Assembly: GCA_016871715.1 (NCBI GenBank)
Contig: VHCO01000007.1
Coordinates: 1-64,000, forward strand
DNA length: 64,000 nucleotides
Origin: Verrucomicrobiota bacterium
Lineage (GTDB): Bacteria > Verrucomicrobiota > Verrucomicrobiia > Limisphaerales > J093
Direction of reading: 5' to 3'
This document shows positions 34,570-47,400 of this stretch, piece after piece; positions within the stretch are counted from its first letter, which is position 1; every line of letters begins with the position of its first letter. The translations under genes were made by a program, and so were the position numbers. The notes beneath the pieces are model-generated. The model searched no databases and was not told where the DNA came from. It saw only the letters and a program-made list of their open reading frames with translations.

Positions 34570-35542
34570 TCAGGCGTTTTTCTCCCCCATCTTGTCCACG
34601 GCCACTGCGACGAGTATGACGAGGCCTTTGATGACCTGCTGCCAGAAGGGCGACACCTCCAGCAAGACCAAACCGTTGTTCAAGACGCCGATGATTAAGC
34701 AGCCTAGCACGGTGCCCAGGATCGAGCCGCGTCCGCCGCTGAGGGAGGTGCCGCCAATGACCACCGCCGCGATCGAGTCCAGTTCGTAGCTCAGGCCCGC
34801 GTTGGGCGTGGCCGAATCCAGCCGCGCGGTCACCAGCAGACCCGCCACACCCGCCAACGCACCGCCCAGGGTGTAGACCCGCAATTTAATCCGGCGCACG
34901 TTCAGACCGCTCAAACGCGCCGCCCTCTCGCTGCCTCCCACCGCATAGACGTGACGGCCAAAGCGCGTCCGTTTCATCACCAGGAGGAAAACCGCCACCA
35001 AGGCGCCGGAAATCCACACCGGCATGGGCAGGCCAAGCCAGTTCCCCGAGCCGATGAACCCAAACGACTCGCCGAGTCGTGTGATCGGAAAACCGCCTGT
35101 CCAGAGCATCGTGAGCCCGCGCGCGATGCTCAACATGCCCAGCGTCGCTACAAACGGCGGCAGTTTGAACCGCGTGATGGCGAACCCGTTGAACCAACCC
35201 AGCGCGGTGCCGACCAGAACACCGACCAGAATCGCCCCGGAAACCGTCACTTCAATGAAGACATCGGTCGCCCGGGATGGCGACTCCGTTTTTCAGCAGA
35301 CCCGCCGCCACCGCGCCCGACAGCGCCAGCAGCGAGCCCACGGACAGGTCGATTCCGCCCGAGAGGATGACGATGGTCATGCCGATGGACAGGCAAAGGT
35401 TCACGCAAATCTGCCGCAGGACGTTCAAGCCGTTGTCCACCGTCAGGAACTTGTCCGACATCAGCGCCAGGGCGAGAACCATCAACGCCAGCGCCAGCAG
35501 GGACTGAAACTTGCGAAGGAATTCTCGGTGGGGCGTCCGCAT
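34570..35542 (-). pseudogene. Ribose-type ABC permease, frameshifted
   Basis: The 5' half (from 35542) has MRTPHREFLRKFQSLLALAL, then ILSGGIDLSVGSLLALSGAV, and ends GVAIPGDRCLH-stop at 35252. The 3' half in another frame continues VFIEVTVSGAILVGVLVG to GGTSLSGGRGSILGT and a normal end at 34570. The break is a single-base indel near 35255-35265. Apart from that, the two halves make a standard RbsC-like permease. If the indel is real, this second transporter has no channel. Confidence 0.88.
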
Positions 35543-35669
35543 GAGAGTCTTTCAATTCGAGGCCAGTGCGGGAAGGGCGCGACTGCCCGACGCCTCCCGC
35601 AGGGGCGCCTTCGAGCCAGGCGCACACCCGGCATCGGCCTGGACGTTTCGTGTTCTCATGGACTGGTGT

Positions 35670-37087
<1,418 letters not shown>

Positions 37088-37090
37088 GCG

Positions 37091-37732
37091 TCAGTCCGGT
37101 TCCACAAGAATCGGCACCAGCTTGAGCGGTTTCAGGTCCAGGTCTTCGTCCCCGATCTCGGCGCAGCCCACGAACCGAATGCGGTGGCCCACCTTCGCGA
37201 TCGGCTGCAACCTCGGCAGCACATTCGTCTCGACGATGCCGTTGAGCGCGGCGGAGATTTCATTGAATTCCTGCGCGTTGGGATAGCTGCTGGCGCTGAT
37301 CAAGCCGGTGGCATCCCGCACGCTGTTGCCGAAGACAAAGCCCAGTTCGATGAGAATCTGCGCCTCGTCGCCGTCGGGGGTCAGCCTCAGCCCGACGCAG
37401 GTCTCATCCGCGCTGACCACCGGCCCGCGGCCGCGCAGGAAGAGGAAATACGAACGGCCCACGCCCACGGTGCGCCCGAAGTGCTCGCGCACGGCATGGG
37501 GATCGACGGCGATGCGCTCGACGACAACCAGCGCATCCGTGGCCCGGTCCGCCGCCGGCAGCAACTCCTCGGTCCAGAAACCCGAGGCAAAGTCCACCGC
37601 GTTGAATTGCTGGCTTGCCAGTGCGCCGCGCACCGTCTTGAGGGAACGGACATGAAACGGTGGGAACACGGCGCACAGCACGGCCAGCACGGCCACCCCA
37701 ACCATCGCTGGGACGGCTCGGTTCATCTCCAC
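37091..37732 (-). CDS. DUF2291 family protein of a sugar ABC locus
   Basis: The 213-residue protein has one N-terminal membrane helix (VPAMVGVAVLAVLCAVFPPF) and a periplasmic DUF2291 domain: VDFASGFWTEELLPAADRAT, RSYFLFLRGRGPVVSAD, LGFVFGNSVRDATGLISASS and YPNAQEFNEISAALNGIVE. DUF2291 proteins accompany CUT2 sugar transporters in many proteobacteria as probable accessory lipoproteins. It lies between the binding protein and the ATPase of the broken transporter, with only 3 bp to the ATPase start. It is itself intact. Confidence 0.86.
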   Translation of the reverse strand: MEMNRAVPAMVGVAVLAVLCAVFPPFHVRSLKTVRGALASQQFNAVDFASGFWTEELLPAADRATDALVVVERIAVDPHAVREHFGRTVGVGRSYFLFLRGRGPVVSADETCVGLRLTPDGDEAQILIELGFVFGNSVRDATGLISASSYPNAQEFNEISAALNGIVETNVLPRLQPIAKVGHRIRFVGCAEIGDEDLDLKPLKLVPILVEPD

Positions 37733-37795
37733 AGGAGCCTGCGGGGAAAACGGAGAGCACGGACAGCAGCCTCCGCTCCCTCCTGGGCCGCCCGG

Positions 37796-38746
37796 TCAAT
37801 TCTTCCTGCCGTAATCGCCATACTTGTGGACGTTGGCGGGCGTGACCAGTTCCACGGTCACGGGAATCTTCTGCTGAAAGTCGCGGTTGCCCTTGAGGTA
37901 CTCGTCGGCGAACTCGGCGGCCTTCTGGGCCATCACCTTCGGAAACTGCATGCCCGTCGCGGCGGTTTTGCCCTCGGCGATCAGCTTGACGACATCGTCT
38001 GCGCCATCGAAGCCGAAGACCTTCACCTGGCCCGTCTTGCCGGCGCTGACGAGGGCCTGATAGGCGCCCATCGCCATGGCGTCGTTGCCGCAGAACACCG
38101 CGTCGAGATCGGGATGCTTCTGTAGGATGGATTCCATCACCTCCAAGGCTTTCGCCCGGTCGAACTCGGCCGTTTGCTGCGCGACCAGCTTCAAGCCGGG
38201 AAAGCGGTCCACCACGGAATGGCAGCCTCTCGAGCGGTTCCAGGTGTTGTTATCGCCCACCAACCCGAGCAGCTCGGCGTATTGGCCCTCCCGCCCCACG
38301 GTCTTCACAAAATATTGCCCGAGGGCCACACAGCCGGAGTAGTTGTCCGATAGCATCTGCGCGGTGGCGGCGTTGGTAGAGTTGATCTCGCGATCGATGC
38401 AAAACACGGGGATGCCCGCCTTCTTGGCCTTGAGCACATTGGCGATCGAGCCGTCGGCGTCGGTGGGGTTGAACAGGATGGCCCGGTAGCCGGCGGCGAT
38501 GACATTCTCGAAGTGCGCCGCCTCCTTCGAGGTGTCGTTCTGGGAATCGAAGACCGTGGCGTCGTAGCCGAGTTCGGTGGCACGCGTTTTGGCCGAGTCG
38601 CCCAGCACGACGAACCACGGGTTGTTCAACGTCGAGATGACGACGGCGACCTTGGGCTTGGCCGGTTGCGCGGCGGCCGTGAGAACGAAGAGGCAGGCGG
38701 CCGCCAAGGCCACCGCGCCGGAGGATGCACGGAGGTTAGTCTTCAT
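37796..38746 (-). CDS. Ribose-type periplasmic sugar-binding protein of second transporter
   Basis: The 316-residue RbsB-like protein has a signal peptide ([20 protein letters not shown]) and a type I binding fold: [99 protein letters not shown] and [20 protein letters not shown]. It is intact, although its permease and ATPase partners are broken. Start placed at 38746, the ATG before the signal peptide. The ligand is not predictable; a pentose or tetritol is typical for DUF2291-linked systems. Confidence 0.9.
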   Translation of the reverse strand: MKTNLRASSGAVALAAACLFVLTAAAQPAKPKVAVVISTLNNPWFVVLGDSAKTRATELGYDATVFDSQNDTSKEAAHFENVIAAGYRAILFNPTDADGSIANVLKAKKAGIPVFCIDREINSTNAATAQMLSDNYSGCVALGQYFVKTVGREGQYAELLGLVGDNNTWNRSRGCHSVVDRFPGLKLVAQQTAEFDRAKALEVMESILQKHPDLDAVFCGNDAMAMGAYQALVSAGKTGQVKVFGFDGADDVVKLIAEGKTAATGMQFPKVMAQKAAEFADEYLKGNRDFQQKIPVTVELVTPANVHKYGDYGRKN

Positions 38747-38750
38747 GAAG

Positions 38751-38927
38751 TTAGAGGACTCGTTCCACGGCAGCGAGCCACTGCCGGTGGAGCTGTTGGT
38801 ATTTCGACTGGCTCGATTGCGGTTGAAACCGATGTAGCTTGCGGGGCAAGGCGGAGAGTTCCTCGAACGACTGCTGCACGCCCAGCCCAAGCAGACCGCA
38901 CATCGCCGCGCCCCCGAACGCTGCTGC
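38751..38927 (-). pseudogene. 3' end of an FGGY-family carbohydrate kinase
   Basis: Fifty-odd codons read [20 protein letters not shown], then [20 protein letters not shown] and [17 protein letters not shown] with a normal stop 4 bp before the binding-protein gene. This is the conserved final helix region of FGGY kinases (GAA.. followed by a P..-YQ.LY pattern). Everything upstream is replaced at 38928 by a metalloprotease fragment on the opposite strand. The intact gene was probably the first gene of the second sugar locus. Confidence 0.65.
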
Positions 38928-41773
38928 CCTTCGCGCAATTCCGCATCGGCATGCGCAACCCGGGTGTGTCCAAGTCCGTCTTATTCGCTCCGCCCCGTTC
39001 GTTCGATGTGCCGAAAGACGAAAGCGCAGCACTGGGCGCCGTGGACTTTGCGCGCATCCTGGACGGCAATCCGTTGGGCGGCCCGTACGTGGGCATGTTC
39101 CCAGCAGCCGCCAGTCCGTGGAATGGCCTTGGCCGGCGGCCGGGGCAGGCCCTCATCATCCGCATGGCGGCGACGGGCTATTCGGCATCGCCCTGGAACT
39201 CCCTGCACGGCGGCTTCAGCTTGGCCCACGAACTGGGCCACAACAGCGGATTCCGACATTTCCGCAACGCGGCGACGTGCGGGTCGATCCCCCTCGGCTC
39301 GGACCAGACGACCAACGTGACTCCGGGCAATTACGATGGATACCCCAGCGGCGCCGACGCCTGCACACTGGGTGCGACCGATCTGAACGACCTCGCGACT
39401 TCAGTCGGGTTCGACCCCATCTCCTGGAGCGTCGTTCCCCCCGCCATCAATGGCGAGCTCATGTCTTATGCAAACAGGGTTTGGATTTCCGAATACAACT
39501 GGACGCGGCTCTACGAGATTTACACGTTTCGGCCTCCGCCAACGACCTCGTCGCTGCGGGCGCGGCCCGCGGCCGCTCCGGTCGGATCGTTTCTGCTGGT
39601 GCAAGGCTCGCTCCAGCTCACTGCCCAGACGGCCGCACTGCAGCCTCTGTACACTCTGCCAGCGGCTATGCTCGCGCCCGCAATCCTCGCCGAACTGACC
39701 GAGGTGAGCGCGGACTTGCCGGCGAGTCATCCGTATCGGCTGCAGTTGCTCGGCGGCGCAGACGCCGTGCTGGCGGAGCATCGGGTGCCGCTTCAGTTCG
39801 ACGAAGATGCCACGACCGATGAAGTCTCGATCAGCCGCGCCCTGCCGATGATCGACGGCGCGCGCGCCCTCCGGTTGGTCCACGGCGCGCATGTGCTGGC
39901 AGAACGATCCATCAGCGCGCGAGCGCCCGTGGTGCAGATCCACGCCCCGACGGTGCGCGATGGTCAATTGCAACTGGCCTGGAGCGCGAGCGAGGCGGAC
40001 GGTGACGCGCTCCAGTCCACCACTCAACTGAGCGTCGATGACGGCAAGACCTGGCAGACACTCACGGTCAATGAAGTCGTCACGAGCCTGTCCTTGGCGG
40101 CGGCGGCGTTGCCGGGAGGTGAGGCGGCGCGCGTGCGAGTGATGGTAACGGACGGCGCCCGCAGCGCGGTTTCTATGAGCGACGCTTTCGTGCTGCCGAA
40201 GCACGCGCCGACGGTGCGAATTACCGGGGTGACCGATGGCCAGCAAATGGACTTCGGCTCGGCGGCAGCGGTCGAGGGATTCGGATATGACGCGGAGGAT
40301 GGCAGTCTGGACCAGGCGGGGTTGCAGTGGTCGCTTGCCGGGCCGGAAGTCCGGGCCGGGGCCGGCGGGACGTTCGCGCTCTCGAATCTTCCGCCCGGAG
40401 ATTATGCGCTGCGGCTCGTGGGCACGGACGCGGACGGGCAGACCGGCGCACAAGTGATCGAGTTCACGATTCGCGCGTTCACCGTGGCCGACTCGAACAC
40501 GGAGCCGGTGCTGGACGGGTTGTGTGCCGACGCGGGTTATGGCAACACGCCGCCGATTCGTTGGGCGGTGGCGAACGGACTCTACGCCAGTGCGCGATTC
40601 ACGCACGCGAACGGGGCGCTGTTTGTGTGCTTCACCGGACTGCGGTACGGCGCGGCGCACACGACGGGAGCCGTGGCCGGACTCCGCGTGGACGCCGGCG
40701 CATCGGGGCAAGCCCTAGCGACGACCGTTGGCTTCGCGGTGAACGAGCACGGCGAACCGATTCGCGTCGGCGGCGATGGCGCTCAGTTGGTCGCGCTGAC
40801 CAATCCGCCGCCGGGTTTCAGCGTGGTCATCCTGCGTGACGAAAACACTTGGAGCGCCGAAATGCGCCTCGAGAACGCGTTGCTCGGTGGCTGGAGCCAT
40901 CGGCTCGGATTGGTGGCGCTGTTCGAGGATGGCGATGCCGCGACGCCGGTCGCAACCTGGCCACCCCATGCCGACATCGAGCGACCGTCGTCCTGGGCCG
41001 CCAGCCAGCCGACCCCGCGTCCGCCCGAGGAGTTGATCGTCAACGGCAGCTTCGAGAATACCGCAGGGACCTTCGTTCCCGATGGGGCGGTTCTCATGTC
41101 GCTGCCCGCGGGATCCAGCGCGATTCCGGGCTGGAGGAGCATCAACGCGGAACTGGTCTGGGTCGATAACGCCAACTCCTTTGGCGCGGTCACGCCCCAT
41201 GGCAAGTTCTCCCTGGAGTTGACGGGCTATCACGATCGCCAGCCCTATGGTGGAGTCGCCCAGACCATCGCCACCCTTCCGGGCGAAAACTACCGGCTCT
41301 CCTTTTCGCTGGGTTCGGACCAGGACCGCACCCTCTTCCTCGGACCGATGTCCGTGGCGGCAACCGCGGGTGCCGTCAGCCGCGAGTTCACGTTCACGCC
41401 CACGGGGTTGGGCGTTCAATGGGGCGCCTTCACTCTGGACTTCACCGCCAGTTCCAGCACCACTCCGATTTCCATCCTCGGAACTCGAAGTGCCGGCGGA
41501 GGGTATCTCGGTCTGGACAACGTTTCCGTTGTGCTTCAAGCCTTCGAACTGAGGATCACTTCGATCGAAACAAGCGGGCAGGAATTGAGCCTCAGCTTCG
41601 CCTCCGTCCCCGGTCGAACCTACCTTGTTCAAGGTCGCGCCGATTTCGGCTCAGGCACATGGGAAACGATACCGGGCACAGAACAAACCGGCGCCGGTGG
41701 GATCCTTCAGGTCCAGCTTCCCCTCCCCGCCGGCCAAGGGCATCGGTTCTACCGGCTACAAGAGTTGCCATGA
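38928..41773 (+). pseudogene. Secreted zinc metalloprotease with DUF642 domain, 5' truncated
   Basis: The frame gives a metzincin zinc site, LAHELGHNSGFRH (HExxHxxGxxH), in a reprolysin-like context, with the later SYANRVW turn. Two Ig-like repeats follow, then a cellulose- or sugar-binding-like part, a DUF642 jelly-roll domain (ELIVNGSFENTAGTFVPD, GYHDRQPYGGVAQTIATLPG) and the FYRLQEL C-terminal domain frequent in verrucomicrobial secreted proteins. There is no signal peptide or propeptide: the protein begins abruptly at the breakpoint shared with the FGGY kinase remnant. An ATG at 38951 could still start translation. Only the N-terminal part is missing; the remaining 940 residues show no internal break. 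Confidence 0.82.
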
Positions 41774-41920
41774 TCTGCCTGCGCCAATCGGGATGCTCGC
41801 GCAGCGCGCGACCGGGCTATCGAACTTGGCAATAGGCGATGATCGGGACTGGGAACCGACCGACATCCCTTCGGGCGCGCCGGGAAACTCGCGCGTGCCG
41901 TCGGCCTTGAGGCCGTTGCC

Positions 41921-42070
41921 CTAGCCACCGTTGACCACCACGCCTTGGGATTCGGGTGTGGCTTCCTCCCAGTGGTCGCCGGGGAGAACATTGGCCTCCG
42001 CTACGACCGCCGCCGGCAGGAGGTAGGCGGAGGCTAGGAGAACGGGCAGATGGAGGCGAGGTTTCTTGGC
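41921..42070 (-). pseudogene. N-terminal fragment of a serine hydrolase (beta-lactamase family)
   Basis: After a hydrophobic leader (LHLPVLLASAYLLPAAVVA) comes the motif GDHWEEATPESQGV, which is the usual opening of class C beta-lactamase-like serine hydrolases. The reading frame stops 7 codons later. Further upstream codons of this frame are not hydrolase-like. The rest of 41774-41920 is not recognisable. Confidence 0.5.
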
Positions 42071-42089
42071 GGTAGGCGAAGGGTTGCAG

Positions 42090-42492
42090 TCATCGCTCGG
42101 GCAGGCACCAGGCCATGCGTCGGGCGAAATCGCGCTGGAACTCGGGACGCCAGCGGCTGACGGTAGCACGCGGGTCCAAGCCGTCCTGGGCCGTCAGGTC
42201 GCGCCACCAACCGTCCGGCTCGCGCTGGAACTGGCCGCCCCAGATGCTGAGGTTCAACGGCCGCTCCGCCGTGCCGGCATCGATCCGTTCGATGAGGAAA
42301 CTCGAGCCTTCTGTGTCGTGGCCCTCACCGATGGCCCCGCGCCCGCGCTGCGGGTTGCCGGACTTCACCCGCTGGCGCAGGTGCCCGGGCTCGGGCCACC
42401 CTCGGGCGTGGCGTTTGAGGTTCGGCAGCGGAGGCCACGGCGCCAGCCAGCGTAACCGTGAGCGTCAGAATCGTGGGCTGGAAGGTTTTCAT
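42090..42492 (-). pseudogene. DUF1593 (Sde182-type nucleoside hydrolase-like) protein, broken
   Basis: ATG at 42492 opens a signal peptide (MKTFQPTILTLTVTLAGAVA) that loses its frame after about 25 codons. A second frame from about 42345 reads IGEGHDTEGSSFLIERIDAG and PLNLSIWGGQ, the DUF1593 core, and then jumps to ATVSRWRPEFQRDFARRMAW, which lies much later in intact proteins. So at least two segments have been removed. Confidence 0.65.
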
Positions 42493-42747
42493 CGTTATCT
42501 TCCCCTTTCTGCGCAAGACGGGCGGGTGAAGCGCGTGGTTGCGGAAGCCGCCTGGGGGCAGGAGCGAGAGGCCGCCGACCACATCGCCTTGCGCCGCCAC
42601 GACGTTGCGCGTCTCCCGCGGTTTGTGCGTCGAGCGAAGTCCGCCGTTCGAGCGGCGCGGTCCAAACCCCGGTACAGGGCAGACCTGGATGGAACTCTGG
42701 TCGTGGTGTATACCGATGAGTCACTGACATGGCCTACAACTCGGTGG

Positions 42748-42826
42748 TAGGGCGCGCAGTCCTCTGCGCGCCGTAAACCGCTGTGGACACAGGAAGCCGC
42801 GGCGCGCAGAGGACTGCGCGCCCTAC
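42748..42826. repeat. 25-bp perfect inverted repeat with 28-bp spacer
   Basis: TAGGGCGCGCAGTCCTCTGC and the next five bases at 42748-42772 are the exact reverse complement of 42801-42825. Each arm is itself palindromic around GGCGCGCAG..CTGCGCGCC. Between a decayed gene and the ceramidase-like gene; could form a long hairpin. The nearby stretch 42493-42747 has no recognised gene. Confidence 0.88.
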
Positions 42827-42866
42827 CTGCGATTTGTCGTCTATCCCGACCTCTCATCAGTAAGGG

Positions 42867-44306
42867 TTACTTCCGCAACTCGGCGAGCAAGGCGACGGCG
42901 GCCTCGACCAGTCGTTCGCCCGAGCCGGGGGCGCACCGGGCGCTTTCGGGTTCGTAGTTGCCCTCGGCATAACTGCGCCGGTCGGGGATGTAGCCGATGT
43001 TTTCGTTGGCCAACTCGACCACGAACGTGTGCGGGAAGGGGGAACGTTGTTTGATGGCTAGGCCCAACTCGACGAAGACCTCGCCGGGCAACGCCACCCA
43101 GGCGACCTCCTTGCCCAGCGCGATGACCTGCACCTCGACACGATGGGGCCTGCCCTCGCGGCTGGCGAGGTCGAGCGCGCGATAGGAGCGCACCAGCGTC
43201 ATGAAATTCGCTCCCGCGTCGTCTTGGGTTTCGGCGATCCGTTTCTGGGCCTCCTCGACTTGAACCGGTGTGACTTCCGGCAGGGCGAGTTCGACGATCT
43301 GGGACCGGGCCTGCAGCGTGGCGGGGCTCACGGGTTTCAACTCTTTGTACGTTTGAAAGATGGCCGCGCCCAGGATCGTGCCGATGCGGTGCCCTTCGGC
43401 GCCGGTGTTCTGGGGCCAGGCCCAACCGAAATCGAGATGGTTCAGGTTGCCACAGGCGCCGTTGCCCACCAGCGTGAGGTGGTTCGGGCCGTGATACGCA
43501 GCCAGGACCCGACTGACTGCGCCCGGCCAGTCCGCGCCGATCTTGCGGCCGCCGCAGGTGTCCGGGTGCATGGCGAAGTTCACGTAAGTGGCCAAAGCCC
43601 GACGAGGATCGGCGGCCCCGACTGGCGTCGCGTAAAGCAGCCCGACCTCGGGATCGCTCGGGCCGGCGGGCATGACGATGTTGGGGTTGGATTTGCCGGG
43701 ATTCCAGCCCACGCTGCCGTCGCGCATGAAGTAGCGGCGGTTGAACGTGAGGGCTTCACAACGGCCCTTGGCCGCGCTGAGCTTCGCGGGCTCGATACGT
43801 TCGTTGGCCTGGCGCACGGCGTCGGCAATCTTCCCGGCTAGCCCCTCGGTGAACTCCACGACCAGTGCACCCTGCCCACCCAGGTCACGGCTTCGCTGAC
43901 TGCGGTTGGCCAGCTCCGGTCCGGTATGCGCGTGCGTGGCGGAGATCATGACGTGAGGGCCCGGAATGCCGGTGGCCTGCTCGATGGCGGCGCGGGCCTG
44001 GTCGGTGATGGCGCGGGTGACGCTGATGATGTCCAAGGCGACCAGAGCGGCACGCTGTCCGCCGGCCTCGAGGACGAGCGCCTTGGCGAACAGCGGGTCG
44101 AGCACGCCGTCCGCGCCGCGCGCGTGGTAATAGCCGGCCATGGGAATGCCCGGCGGCGGTGTGATATCCACCTGGCCGACGCCGACGCGGACCTCGGCGG
44201 AGTAGGTGGGGGATGCACAGCCAAGAAGCACCCACACCGCAACGGCGAGAGGCGACCCGGACGGCCGCGCCGAGGGGAACGGGCGAGTATGACGATGTTC
44301 GTTCAT
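42867..44306 (-). CDS. Neutral/alkaline ceramidase-like secreted hydrolase (N-terminal domain type)
   Basis: The 479-residue protein has a signal peptide (AVAVWVLLGCASPTYSAE) and the neutral ceramidase N-terminal domain: RVGVGQVDITPPPGIPMAGY, YHARGADGVLDPLFAKALVL, zinc-site SATHAHTGPE, NFAMHPDTCGGRKIGADWPG and GNGACGNLNHLDFG. Many PVC bacteria carry such shorter relatives whose substrate is unknown; the true ceramidase C-terminal domain is absent. Start at 44306, giving a clean signal peptide. It follows the DUF4838 gene by 145 bp on the same strand. Confidence 0.86.
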   Translation of the reverse strand: MNEHRHTRPFPSARPSGSPLAVAVWVLLGCASPTYSAEVRVGVGQVDITPPPGIPMAGYYHARGADGVLDPLFAKALVLEAGGQRAALVALDIISVTRAITDQARAAIEQATGIPGPHVMISATHAHTGPELANRSQRSRDLGGQGALVVEFTEGLAGKIADAVRQANERIEPAKLSAAKGRCEALTFNRRYFMRDGSVGWNPGKSNPNIVMPAGPSDPEVGLLYATPVGAADPRRALATYVNFAMHPDTCGGRKIGADWPGAVSRVLAAYHGPNHLTLVGNGACGNLNHLDFGWAWPQNTGAEGHRIGTILGAAIFQTYKELKPVSPATLQARSQIVELALPEVTPVQVEEAQKRIAETQDDAGANFMTLVRSYRALDLASREGRPHRVEVQVIALGKEVAWVALPGEVFVELGLAIKQRSPFPHTFVVELANENIGYIPDRRSYAEGNYEPESARCAPGSGERLVEAAVALLAELRK

Positions 44307-44451
44307 AGGCTTGATGGGTTGGCGGGTACGAAGCAGGACGCGCATGGCGAGGGTGTACGGTTTAGCCTGCGAGCCGACGGAGGCGATGACCGGCCGTCTT
44401 GCCACCCACTCGCTCTGAGCGGGCGGCTCGAACACGCGTCGAGTCGCAGGG

Positions 44452-47400
44452 TCACGGCTGGTCCCATTCGCCCAGCGTCAGCCAGCCGGGCCGGTGTTGG
44501 TCCTGACTTCGATTGGCGAAGCGCAGCGGCGGGCCGTTCGGCAGCGGGTTGGGGACGCGCAGTAGCAGACGATACGCGCCGGGCGGAAGCGCACGCACCT
44601 CGGTTTGCATGCGCCACCGCGTCGCCGGTTCGGCCGGCAGGACGCCGGTCAGTTTCCAGTCGGTCGGCCAGGTCGCGGCGAGCTTTCCGTCGCTGCCCAG
44701 CGCGGCGAGTTCCACCGGCCAGTCGTAGTAGAACGGGGCGACACCCGTGTTGGTGACGGTGAGTGCGACCGTGAGCTGGCGGTCGGCCAAGGCCCATTCC
44801 ACGCGAGCCACGTGGAGTTCATAGCCCATCCGTTGCGCGGCGCGAATGGCCCGCTCGCGTGCGGCGCCTTGGATGCGGCCGCGGAACACGCCCTCGTTAC
44901 ACAGCCAGGAGGCATGGGTGACGGCCACGCAGCGGTCGAACTCCTGACCCGCGGGCGCGCAACTCGGCTCGTCGAAGAGGCACTGCCACACCTCGGGTCG
45001 GACTTCGCCGCCGATGGGTTGGATGCGCCACTTGTCGAGCGCGCCGGCCGAGCGCAGGCGGGTCTCGAAGAACCATTGTTCGTGGTTCTTGCCGGTGTGG
45101 ACCGTGGCCCAGGCGAAAGAGTCATCGTGATACCCGATGGCCCGTCGCGCGTTGTCGGCGTAGCGCGGGTCATTCGGGCCGGCGGGATAGCGCGCCACGA
45201 GCTTGGTCTGCTTGAACGCGGCCTCATAGGCGTCCATGACTTCGCGTTGGACGGTTTTCGAGGCGAACCACTGGTCGTTCGGGTGGTTGTGCCATTCGCC
45301 CCAGGTCCCCAGGAGGCCCAGGCCGACGAAGCCCAGGCGCGGATCGCCGTCGTAGCGCCGGCCCAAGGCGTGGATGAAGTTCGTCAGCGCAGCGCGCAAC
45401 CGCGGGTCTTCGTAGTCGGGGGTGTGGTCCACGGCCGGCGGGAACGGCTGCGTGTTGGTGTTGGTCCAAGTCCGCAGCTCGAGTCCGCCATCGATCAAGT
45501 AGCGCGGGACCCCCGTGGTCTTGCCCGGCCATTCCAGGTAGAACCGGGCGAAGAACTGGTGCCCGCGCGACGCGGCAGCCGCGAGCTTTGCGTCGAACGG
45601 CGCCCAGTCGAAGTCCGCCGGCCCGGTCATCACCTCGGAGAGCTTCGTGTAATCCCATTCCAGACTGTGCGGGAAGGTGTCGTCCTTGCGCAGGTAGGGC
45701 ACAAAGCCCTTGAGCGGATTGTCCGGCGGCGACGGGGCATAAACCGGCGCTTGAACCTGCCGCGCCGAGGCGGGGCCGGGCGATGGAGCGATGTCGAGGT
45801 ACCTCACCTCGTAGGCGTAACGGGCGCGTTGGCCGGGCTCGAGTTGCACCGCCTTCGAGATCAGCTCGAGATTGATCTGCTGGCGCGAGGGATTCCAGAA
45901 CAGGGCCAGCGCGCTGAAGTCCAGCGGATCGAAGCGCTGGGCGACACCGAACTTGGCTTGATGATTGTAGTAAGCGAAAGCGCCACCGGCGGCGGCGCTC
46001 TGGATGGCCGCGAGCTGGGGTTCAGTCGGTAGGGCCTCGGCCCAGCCGCGATTGGCCTGGACCCACTCCGGGCTCTTCACGTAGATGGCCAACACGGCTG
46101 GGTCGTCGGTGGAGGTGGCGGTGTCGTACTCCGGATGGACCAAGACCTCGAAGGCGCGAGGGCGACCGGCCGTCAGGGTCGTCTCGAACCGGACGACGTC
46201 GTTAGTCAGCAGGATGCGGCGCTCGAGTCGAGCCCCGTCGCTCGTGGTCAGGGAGAGTACGGCCTGGTTGGGGTCGGCTTGCGCTCCGAACGCCACGATG
46301 TTCGGGGAGGTCGGGCCTTCGCCCTGGCGGACCCATTCTTCATGTCGAAACCGCGTGAACGAGCGCCGGGCGTGCACCACATTGCGGCCGGTGGGCCGGT
46401 AGGTCATCTCGACCACTTTGCCGTTGCTTTCGGGCAGAAGGATCACCCGCCAGAAGTCGTTCTCGAGCCGAACCGCCTCGAGCCCGGCGTGGAGCCGCCG
46501 CGTCGCCTCGAGGAACGGCGCCACCGGGAGGTGCTCATCTTCCATCGTGACGCCGAAGCGCGTACACAACGCGGCGTAGCGCTCGACCAGATCGGGACCG
46601 AACCCCGTCAAGTCCGGGCGGCAAACGCCGTCGCGGTAAACCAAGCGCATGCTGGCCGCGCTGAGCGCGGCGCGGTAAGCGCACAACGAGGCCTTCGCGA
46701 CGCGGTCCCGCACGGCCTCCGAGCGCGCCAGGGCGAGCGCGTCCTGGAAATACGCCACGATCCTCCGGGCCGACTCGGGCCCGATGGCCAAGGCGGCTTC
46801 GGTCGGGAAACACGTCGGATGCACCCCGGCGGCGCTGACCAGGTCGTGGTAGTACTCGAGGTAAGCGAGGATGGGTCCGGCGGCCTCGGCGTAGTGGAGG
46901 CGACAGAATTCCTGCGCTTCCTGCCAGCTATCCCGGCCGGGCCGCCACAGGCACCGGGCCATGACGTAGTTGCGCAAGTCGCTCAACTCGGTGGCGAAAC
47001 CGTTTCCGGCGGCTTGCATAAAGACGCCGCGGCCTTTGTTTTTGGCGAAACAGGCGACGCTGGGGCCGATGCTGCGCAGATTCGGGAAGGGCAACAGATA
47101 GCCTTTGAAATTGGTGTTGTAGTGCCAGATGAAGAGGTGCGAGGCGAGCTGTTGCCAGCGGTCGAGGTCCTGGCAGAACGACCGGTTCAACGGACACGCC
47201 GGGTCGTCGATGGCGTGGAAGTCGCAGCACTCGATGCTGCACAACTGGATCAGGACATTGCGCCGCGGCTTCAGGGTCTTGGGCGGCTTGCGGGTGTACT
47301 GGTAGGCGTAGGTGCTGATCAGGACCTCCGGGTGCAGCGGTTCGATGCGCTCGGCCACGGCGTTGACCAACGCGAGGGTGGCGCCGGCATGAGACTCCTC

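Noticed and set aside
42493-42747. Minus-strand frame reading GDVVGGLSLLPPGGFRNHAL
   Set aside because: Not recognisable as a protein family and overlapping the start of the DUF1593 remnant; no ribosome binding site.
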